Position numbers and translations under genes: made by a program. 64,000 bases of DNA from Malaya genurostris (taxonomy: Eukaryota; Arthropoda; Insecta; Diptera; Culicidae), in the NCBI RefSeq assembly GCF_030247185.1, contig NC_080571.1, positions 42,330,002 through 42,394,001 of the forward strand. Direction: 5' to 3'. Shown piece by piece: positions 56,313-64,000 of the stretch (positions are counted from its first letter, which is position 1; each line of letters starts with the position of its first letter). The notes below the pieces were generated by a model. It did no database searches. It was not told the DNA's origin and saw nothing but the letters and a program-made list of their open reading frames with translations.

Positions 56313-56545
56313 TTGTGTAAGCAAAACCTTGATATGGCATTCCTTTTGTGGAACTTGAACTTTTGTTTCAACAGACTTCGCAGCTGATTCATAGCGTGCA
56401 GAACCGTTGTATGACTGATGCTACCGATCCTACCGACACTGAGAATCCTTCCCGGTCGGGACTCGAACATACGACAACTGGCTTGTAAGACCAGTGGCCT
56501 TTTGCGTTGAACCCCCAGTTCGAGAGTGCAATTAGGTTTTGCACG
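56313..56545 (-). mobile_element. tRNA-derived SINE, copy 2
   Basis: On the minus strand: 'ggtcttacaagccagttgtc', then 'gtatgttcgagtcccg' with an intact polymerase III B-box. The body has 'gaagtctgttgaaacaaaag' and 'ttccacaaaaggaatgcc', and the tail is 'aaggttttgctt'. It is better preserved than copy 1. The start of the tRNA-like part (A-box) is not certain. Confidence 0.8.
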
Positions 56546-59244
56546 ATGACGACACAAATGACCTGCCGATGAATCAAGTTCATCTTTGACAGTTGCCGTG
56601 TACTTGTTTTGTTTTGCGACTGCAAGTTTAAAATTGCAAAAATGACGAAAAAGTGTCTGTTAAAAACGTATTCCACAGTGAAAATAACTAAAATGATTGC
56701 CCTGTATATGTTTCCAGCATCAAGGAGCGATTTATGTATGAATCTGTTGAGCGTGAGACAACTTGCAATTTTTACATTCGAACGATGAACTTCTGATGAA
56801 CTTTTAAACTGTAAACAAGTACACGTCGACTGTCAAAAAAAGTTCATTCTGTTCATTTTTGTGAGGTTATGTCATGTTCGTGCAAAACCTAATACGTGAA
56901 TCTCGGGTGTGCTGTTCTCGTGAATTAATTTTTAAACGCGTGACACCATTGTTCACGACAGAGTTCATTCGATAATCAAATCTGGCCTTCGTTAGTTATT
57001 CAAATTAATGACTCATGACTGCTTTTTTCGATTGCAAATTGTGAAGGGGAAACGTTTCGCTTTTGCGTGTACGTACCGTATTAAAGCATATTCAAAACTG
57101 TGAACGCTTGCATTAATCTGATCGTGCCTAATTTTCATAATGGGACTAACGAACAAACACCCGTCGAACCACAGTCCGGCGGTTCACAAATCAAATCATC
57201 ACAGACCATTATATGTATTTAGAGCTCCACCGTCCAGCATACGACATCTTGATGAGGCAAATCTCTTTGTTCAATGGAGACAGAGGGGGGAGAGGTTGAT
57301 GGTACGACTTCCGGGTGTGGTACCTCTTCCATGGTCCAGATCCGTTTGACAAACCCCGCAGAATAAACAATTTATTCTAGGCCGCCCCGCGCGACAACCG
57401 TCGAATGTCGGTTGTCCCGTTTAGTAAACAGTCCATCTCCTCCATCTTCTCCTCCTCTTCGTCACCCACACCCCCCACCGAACTAATGTTTGATAATTTC
57501 ATCCGTAGATTAGCAAATGTAATCTCGCTGCGGGGGCGGGAAAAACGATGCATGTTGATAATGGATGTGTGCCGGGTTTGCAGCACGATTCGAGTGCTGA
57601 TTTCGGCATTCGGCAGAGTATTTGAATAAAGTTTCACAGCTAGTAAGCGAACGAGCGAGTGAGCGAGCAAACAGACACATACAAGGAACGACAGTAAGTC
57701 GCCGGTGCCCCGGGTCTAAGCTCCCATTTTTGCTTGCCGAAAGAAGGACGACGCACTACTGGAAATTTATGCATATAATTTTGGTGTTTTACATCTTCTG
57801 GCTACCAAACAATAGAAATGGCGCCGGCACTGTAGAGCACTGGTAGCCGACCGAGAAAAGGGTTTCGTGAAGTGGAAGAATTGCCGCATCGGGTGTTTTT
57901 GCTATTGGTGTTGTTGTTGTTGTTGTTGCACATTTCAGTGCTGGAAAAGCTTGGTTTTTCACTCCCACTAGCGTGAGGCTAGGAACGTTTTGCTGAATAG
58001 CCCCGAATGAAAGCAAAAAGTTTGCAGTAATTTCCTGCATATTTGAGCTGTGCTTTCAATTTGATTAAACTTCAGAAATAGCTTCGCGATGCCCGGAATG
58101 GTTCCGGAGAATTCGTCAATGTTTTTTTTTCTGCAATAAACCAGAACTGTTTCAATTACACTTGGGATAAATTTTATTTTTAGTGCGGATTATGTGTAAT
58201 GAGTAGATGTCCAATTGTTAAAATTCATGACAGTGAGCTTGAGCTAGCATAAAATCTGGGTTTGCAACGAACGAATCCCAACCATTCCAGAGCTCGAGGA
58301 AATGGGAAAACCGACATGTTTGTTGACCTAAAACGCCTGACTTTGATCTTTACTGCTCAGATTAAAGGCAAATCTAATTAAAACACAAACATTGTCGTTG
58401 TTTGCCCCCCCTTTTCAAACCGAATAAGTTCGGGGACACTGTGTGTGTGTGGGATATCGGACGCAGTCTTCCTGCCTTCCCGGAGCACTACCAATCCCAG
58501 CCAGATCGGATTCCGTGTCTCATTAGCTACACAGTTCAACCCACCACTCGGTTTGCCCGGTTTTTGCTCGGAGGAAAGGAGCTAGAAAACATATAAAAAT
58601 TAAATGAACGCCTAGTCCCCAGTCTTGGCATCTATCTCTCGGCACGTACTACGACTACGACGCTAAACAAAAACACTGCTGCCGACGTCGGTTCCGGTTG
58701 CCAGGATGGCAAGATAACAAACCAAGCTCGGGAGATGGGACGGACTTCCATTCGCTTGTGATAACCAACTTCGAGTGCCCGCTGAGCAGTTTGTCTCCTT
58801 TTCGGTCGGGCGAAAATAGCCTATGCATGCATGGCTACATCTCGGATCTTTCGGTAAACCATGAATTATGGTCGGGTTCCTCAGATCCGCAGACGGTCGA
58901 TATAGTCGTCATCGTCGTCGTCGTCGTCGTGGTCGTGGTTGACTGTGTGAGGTGACATTCACTAACGGGTTTTCCATTATTATACGGAACGACCGAATTA
59001 GTTGATTTTAACAACAAAATTTATTTTGCTGAAAAAAACTCTTGTTTTTAGAGAATCTGTTTAGTTGGTGAACAACCTGGACACAAACCAGCAAATTTTC
59101 AATACAACACAAAATTCTCATTGGCAACTAATTTTGAGATTGAAATCATAAAGTTTGACTCTATCTATCTGCTACCATCACTGCTGAAAGACAGCACAAA
59201 GAAAACAAAAATGAAATTGGTTTTATTAACCAGTTCTGCGGGTG
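56546..59244. other. Mostly unique DNA; GC-richer core about 57.1-58.95 kb
   Basis: No transposon is recognised. The core contains CpG-containing simple tracts such as 'gcgagtgagcgagc' near 57653, (TTG)n near 57910 and (CGT)n near 58905-58925. No convincing coding exon or splice pair is found. If the plus-strand gene starting at 44279 extends this far, this could be intronic control DNA (inference). Confidence 0.4.
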
Positions 59245-61735
59245 GGTAATTTTTTGTCGTGAATACGACTTACTTTACTATGGGACGCCTTTTCAAAATT
59301 TACCCTCTGGGAGAGTGATAAGTTTTTGATCGTGAATATCTCTTGTTGTACTTAACGCAACAACATATTTTTTTTCTCCATGCTATCAGCAATATAATCA
59401 GGAATTTGTGATTAAATTTTCAACAGTGTAAATAAACCATAAATAACTCAAAAACTATGTTTTCTCAAACTTTTGGAAACAACGAGGAAAACTCATCTCG
59501 TTTGCTTGCCTTTTTCGCACCAGGACGACGGTTTTGAGGTAGTCAGGTACATATCAGTTGCGGTGTTCTACTGGTCGATTGTAATAGTTAAATCTTGACC
59601 GAGAATTATTCTTTTAGACGGAACTGGATATCGTGCTGATGTTTTTCACCACCATCAGTAATAATGAGGTGGTAAAAACTTCAAATGCTCAGGTGGTGCT
59701 CTTCTTCGCATTCAGACGTCGTGGCTAGCAGTAAACCAGCAGTAGTAGAGAACTGAATTTTTAGTTAAATTCAAGAACTAATCTCAGAACCTAGATTCTG
59801 GTCCTCCTGAATTCTGAAGTTAATTTTTATGTGGAACACATTTTTGTTGTATATATATTAGAAACTCAAGAAAAATGTGGTCGGGTTTCGAACAATTACC
59901 ATTTGATTGGAAATATTTCTACGTATTGATTTGAATGTTCATAGCCATGTATTTTTCATTGTATATCATTGAAATAATGATTCATAGCTAGCAGTGTCCC
60001 ATGTTGTCTGCAAAAAAACCTCCGGCATGCCGGATTTCCCTGCCATAGTCGACGGTTTTGAATAAGTAAGCGATATATCAAAGGGAAAGCATCGCTTTTG
60101 AGTGCATAAGTATAATTTCTAATTTATATAAGATGAACTCGATTGATAATGAGGAAAAGTTTATCTCTTCATTCGAAATCGCAGAAAGGTAGAGAACCGC
60201 TATAAAAATATCTGCTTGCATACAAAAGCTTAAATATCGATATTCGTATCGCAATCATGTACCAACATATAATTGCATACATTTGGGCTATTGATGTAAT
60301 TTCGTCGGCTACAAAACAAACTCAAATCACGACAAATAGAGTCTATATTCTGGGTTCGCAGACTCTCGTGCATTTGCGGATTCAAAAGTGTGACAATTAA
60401 TTGAAAATGTCGATCATTAGAAATTTTGGTTGCCTTGTTCCACATCAATGGCTCGAACCCCATGGGGCTGATCCTTGTAGTTTTTAGCTCCGAATTTAGT
60501 TTCATACTTCTATTTCAAAATTTCGTTCCAGATCACAGACTAAAAAATAAAAATAAAACTATGTTTCTAGAACTGAATCTTATTTCAGGATTTTGAAAAT
60601 GGTTTCAAATTCGGTTCCTTATTCAGGAATTCGAATCCAGAGATATGATTTAGTATTTTTCAGAATTCATGAACAAAATTCAGGATATGAATTTTAGATC
60701 TGGATTATGAAACTAAATGTTGGGTTGGAACACCGAACTTTCATTTCAAAACTGAATTCAAAACTTTAATTCCTGAATTAAATTTCAGAATTTAATTTAT
60801 CAATTCAGTCTCAGCATTCATTTCCAGAATTCAGAACCTACATGTTGGAACTAAATTGTGGACATGATTTCTGGAATTAGATGCTGGAACTGAATTCAGT
60901 TCCTATATTAAGACTTGGAATTCAAGTTCAGAGTTTAGTTCTATAATGCAATTTGGAAAATTCTAAAAATAACTTCAGTTCCTTACTTTTAGAACTAAAT
61001 TTATGACCTGTTTTTTTGTCGTGAATACGACTTTCGCCTTTTCAAAATAAGCCTTATGGAAGAATGGGCAGAACTTAATCGTGAATATCTCGACTTGTAT
61101 TAATGACAGCAACATAATTCTTTCACTATTTCATCAAAAATATGAGCAGGAATTTAGGATAATATTTTGAACAGTGTGAGATAACCACAAACAACTCAAA
61201 AATGAAGTTTTCTGAAATTTTAAAACAACGCGAAAAACTCTTTACTTTTGCTTGGGTTTTTCGCGCAAGGACGACGATTTGGAGGTAGTCAGGCACATAT
61301 TTTCAACTGAACGTTGTAAAAGGAGAACCGTGGTTGAAAATCGATCATTTTTTCTTGTGCGTTGGATGGAAGTAGACGTCGGGGCGAGAAGACGTATTCA
61401 AACAGCGGCATCGGAGAGCGCATCTTCTGCGTGTTTAAAAACCTCAAACGCTCAGGTCGTAGTTCTCATTTGCCTTCCGGTCGTCAATGCGAGAAGACGC
61501 ATTCAACCAGTTTCGCGTCATTTGGCACTGCGAGCGGATGTGTCGGTTTGTATGCAAAGCTAGTTTCAATTCAAGCAAGAACGATTGCATCAGCTGCTGG
61601 TGGTTTGCATTGGAGAGAAAGAAAACAAGAAACGAAAAGTGGACAACAGTATATAAGATCAGCCGTTCTAATGGCTCTAAATGTTATCTAAAGAACTATT
61701 AAAATTACTTTTTTGCAAATCGAAGGTACTAGAAG
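59245..61735 (+). repeat. Dispersed repeat B: two direct blocks around an AATTC-rich core
   Basis: Block 1 (59245-59760) and block 2 (about 61010-61560) are diverged direct repeats, sharing 'gtgaatacgactt', 'gccttttcaaaat', 'gtgaatatct', 'gaggtagtcagg' and 'gctcaggt'. Between them is the AATTC-rich minisatellite (59745-59827 and 60491-61010), split by a copy of repeat C at 59828-60490. Sequence beyond block 2 to 61735 matches 470-700. The layout resembles a non-autonomous element with long terminal direct repeats, but TG...CA ends and a primer site were not found. Confidence 0.6.
59828..60490 (-). repeat. Dispersed repeat C, inverted copy inside repeat B
   Basis: Starts 'atgtggaacacatttttgtt' and ends 'ggctgatccttgtagttttt'. 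Inverted relative to 50010-51035, with the middle shortened. It interrupts the AATTC tract and so inserted after that tract formed. Confidence 0.85.
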
Positions 61736-61739
61736 GCAC

Positions 61740-61860
61740 TTAACTACATACACACACATACATTTTGCGTACTCGACGAACTGAGTCGAATGGTATATGA
61801 CACTCGGCCCTCCGGGCCTCGGTTCAAAAGTCGGTTTTCACAGTGATTGCAGTGATATGT
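61740..61860 (-). mobile_element. 5' fragment of the palindrome-ended repeat
   Basis: Contains 'actcgacgaactgagtcgaa' and 'ggccctccgggcctcggtt', the inverse of 63005-63050. Only the hairpin-proximal part is present. Confidence 0.8.
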
Positions 61861-61940
61861 TGAATTTAGATTGGTAACGAATTTTGAAGTTACTGTCGAG
61901 TGGAACCGCATGCAGAGCAAGACTCCAGCTAGGATGGTGG

Positions 61941-62312
61941 CTACCTACCTACATACATACATACAGTAGGTGTACCTTCGTGTTCGCAATTCTCGTTCAA
62001 TTTCACCGATCCTTGGAGGATGCCCTTTCCGGTTGTTTCAAAAACGATGTTTTTTGATATTGCATTCTCCAAAGCGCTTTTTAATTGCGATTTCATATCT
62101 TGTTTACTAACGTTATATTTATTTTCCAAATACGTTTTAATACGGATCACCGAGACGGCTTTAACCGGATCGGCCGGTGAATTTCTTAGTGCGTCCATCA
62201 GTTTCTCCATGAAACATGAACTGCCGCAGTCGATTGGTGTGCTGGTGCACAATGCCGCAGTAGTTCTATAGAAAAGTTCGTACTCAGAATTCGTCTCCGT
62301 GAATCGTGACAT
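61941..62312 (-). CDS. Small protein with a linker-histone-like (H15) winged-helix domain
   Basis: 123 residues from the ATG at 62312 (MSRFTETNSEYELF); a stop lies upstream in frame. Residues of about 33-107 resemble the globular domain of histone H1/H5: a helix MEKLMDALRNSP, a second helix VIRIKTYLENKYNV, a third helix MKSQLKSALENAISKN, and then ETTGKGILQGSVKLNE, matching the GKGxxGSFKL wing of H1. Such domains bind linker DNA at the nucleosome dyad (family knowledge). The lysine-rich H1 tail is absent, so it is not a canonical H1. A candidate 62-nt intron lies at 62399-62338 (donor gtaagt, acceptor tttttag) just before the coding exon. A splice donor (ct|gtatgt) overlaps a GTAT repeat near the end, so the true C-terminus may lie in another exon not seen here. 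Confidence 0.55.
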   Translation of the reverse strand: MSRFTETNSEYELFYRTTAALCTSTPIDCGSSCFMEKLMDALRNSPADPVKAVSVIRIKTYLENKYNVSKQDMKSQLKSALENAISKNIVFETTGKGILQGSVKLNENCEHEGTPTVCMYVGR

Positions 62313-62399
62313 TACGTGAGTTATGAAGCTCAAATCGCTAAAAAAATGTATTCAATTTCATCATTTTTAATTCATTATGTATTACACATTTTTACTTAC

Positions 62400-62944
62400 A
62401 CTGACCTGCCTTAGATTTTATTCTTCTCAACTGCATTTAATTGTTTAACAATGATTTAATTTTCGTTGCCAGGTTACATTTACACTTACATTTCTAGTTA
62501 TGTCACTCTCGGCGCCTACTTTGACTGACTGACGAGTGAAGTTAGGATTAGGATTATTTTTATGCTTTTGTCGAAGACGAAATACTCACAATTGCAGAAG
62601 ATTGTCTTTTCCTATTGTATGCTGTATATCGAAGCAAACAATAATTCTTCCGCCATTCGATTGAAATATTTTGCCACCAATGTATTGTGAATAATAGTCC
62701 GCTGAGTCTGTTTATAATCGGTAATAATAATATGATAATTGGAATAGCCTTCTAACGGTTTTTATTTTCCGTTTGTTTTAGATTTTTTATAGATAGTTAT
62801 CTATGGGACCATAAAACAATTAACTTTTGACCACTATTTTCGGTACTTCCGGAACTGGGGACCGGTACAGCTGGAGTCAGTTTGTATGGCCAGCTCCGAA
62901 CATAAATTGAAATAGTTCAGAGACAAGTTTAGAAAAATCTTGTT
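62400..62944. other. 5' flank of the H15 gene and left flank of the palindrome-ended repeat
   Basis: The part next to 62400 would hold the first noncoding exon and promoter of the H15 gene on the minus strand. From about 62800 the text ('acttccggaactggggaccg') resembles sequence often found beside the palindrome-ended repeat and may be part of a longer element. Confidence 0.4.
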
Positions 62945-63073
62945 TTGCCTTTCTCATATAGAAAGGTTATGCAATCACTGTGAAAACCGACTTTAGAACC
63001 GAGGCCCGGAGGGCCGAGTGTCATATACCATTCGACTCAGTTCGTCGAGTACGCAAAATGTCTGTGTGTGTAT

Positions 63074-63143
<70 letters not shown>

Positions 63144-63585
63144 ATGTGTGTATGTAACGTTTTTTTGCACTAACTTTATGGGGTAAAATGTGCAAAAAAA
63201 TGAAAATATGTGTTCTAACTTTTCTCATAGATGGCACGACCGATTTTCACAAACTTAGGTTCAAATGAAAGGTCCTGTGGTCCCATACGTAATTCCTGAA
63301 TTTCATCAGGATCCGACTTTCGGATCCGGAAATATAGGGTAAAGTGTGTTACAAATTTTATACCATCACTGAAAAGAGCGACAAACCGTAAAAAGTTTTC
63401 TAAATCGACCTCAAATCTTTTCCAATTGACATTTTTTATCAGTTGACGGTCAAACAAATCTATTTCGATTATTCTTTTAAGAATCGAAGAAAAATATTTT
63501 GAAGAATACCACAGTATTATATATGATAGTTTGATTGATATGAGAAAGGCATCATTACACCACTAGGTGGATTAAAACAGGTTTT
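62945..63585 (+). mobile_element. Complete palindrome-ended culicine repeat, about 640 bp
   Basis: Begins 'gcctttctcatatagaaagg', a perfect hairpin (CCTTTCT, loop CATAT, AGAAAGG), then 'aaccgaggcccggagggccg', 'gtcatataccattcgactca' and a (TG)n tract. A central module follows with 'cgaccgattttcacaaactt', 'ggtcccatacgtaattcc' and 'ggatccggaaatata'. It ends 'gagaaaggcatcattacacc' and 'actaggtggatt'. The right end also holds a short palindrome (CCACTAGGTGG, near-perfect). No coding frame. It is a template for interpreting the copies at 31.9-41.4 kb. Confidence 0.85.
63060..63160 (+). repeat. (TG)n microsatellite inside the palindrome-ended repeat
   Basis: About 100 bp of TG dinucleotides with a few TATG interruptions. 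Shorter tracts occupy the same place in the copies near 35740-35770 and 37636-37650. Confidence 0.95.
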
Positions 63586-63774
63586 TATTATATCTATTAA
63601 TTTAACCTCGGCTTTTATCTACCTCATCTGCATTTATCATTTTAAAGTTGAAACTGACAATTTTCATAACGTATAATATTTATTAAATTATGATTCCACT
63701 TGAGGCTTATCACCCCATTAATACTGATGTTGGTGAAAGAATTTCAGCACGATATTCAGTTCCGTCTGACTTAC
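63586..63774. other. Short intergenic stretch
   Basis: AT-rich; nothing recognised. Confidence 0.4.
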
Positions 63775-64000
63775 TAGAAAAAACTACAAGGATCAGCCCC
63801 ATGGGGTTGTTCGAGCCGTTGATGTGGAACAAGGCAACCAAAATTTCTAATGATCTACAATCAAAAAGTTCAATCAATCCGAACCAACACCGAACATCAT
63901 TTGTCTTGATTTGCATTTGTTTTATGACCGACGAAATTACACCATTATCCCAAATGCATGCAATTATATCCTTGTACATACTTGCGATTTCGATAATTAA
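63775..64000 (+). repeat. Dispersed repeat C, copy cut by the window edge
   Basis: Starts 'tactagaaaaaactacaagg' and runs through 'ccccatggggttgttcgag', matching 50010-50300, with an internal deletion near 63870. It probably continues beyond the window. Confidence 0.8.

Noticed and set aside
61252..61691. Overlapping frames of about 100 codons in block 2 of repeat B
   Set aside because: Not conserved as frames in the partner copies at 470-700 or 59620-59760.
63037..63237. Threonine-histidine repeat frame
   Set aside because: It is a translation of the (TG)n microsatellite.

Overview
The window looks like nuclear DNA of a culicine (Aedes-like) mosquito. It has an eukaryotic gene with short spliced introns, AT-rich intergenic DNA packed with nested transposons, Tc1/mariner elements of the DD37E type first described in mosquitoes, a Ty1/copia element whose primer site matches an internal part of initiator tRNA-Met as in insect copia, tRNA-derived SINEs, and a short palindrome-ended repeat that I recall as very common in culicine genomes. 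The species assignment is inference; no search could be run.

Only one host gene is certain: cytoplasmic isoleucyl-tRNA synthetase (IleRS), minus strand, 11607-15423, four coding exons joined by three small introns, 1209 residues. Two further host candidates are weaker. One is a first coding exon with a signal peptide and splice donor (44279-44402, plus), lying downstream of a GC-richer 2-kb leader or promoter region (about 42.1-44.3 kb); no later exon is seen inside the window. The other is a small minus-strand gene near 61.9-62.4 kb whose product carries a linker-histone-like winged-helix (H15) domain, preceded by a candidate 62-nt intron.

Layout. 1-5.7 kb: dispersed repeats, a foldback MITE and relics of three mariner lineages. 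5.8-10.3 kb: a complete copia element with identical 202-bp LTRs, a 5-bp target duplication and one uninterrupted Gag-Pol frame. 10.3-11.4 kb: a degenerate tandem duplication. 11.6-15.4 kb: IleRS. 15.7-20.6 kb: a cluster of foldback elements and MITEs. 20.6-24.5 kb: a defective non-LTR retrotransposon. 25-31.8 kb: AATTC-rich repeats, a DD37E transposon split by another insertion, and MITEs. 31.9-35.9 kb: an expanded repeat element carrying ten 167-bp tandem units. 35.8-41.4 kb: another member of that repeat family, split by a 1679-bp solo LTR and by a 5'-truncated non-LTR element with a 15-bp target duplication. 41.4-46 kb: microsatellite, then the signal-peptide exon. 46-56.5 kb: mostly unannotated DNA with SINEs, MITEs and two DD37E transposons, one with an open transposase frame. 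57-59 kb: GC-richer, apparently unique DNA. 59.2-64 kb: a nested repeat compound, the H15 gene and a complete copy of the palindrome-ended repeat.

The mobile elements form no pathway together; their value is the order of insertion that can be read from them. I found no clearly new biochemical system. The most unusual structure is the exact-period 167-bp array, which appears to be amplified from the central module of the palindrome-ended repeat family.
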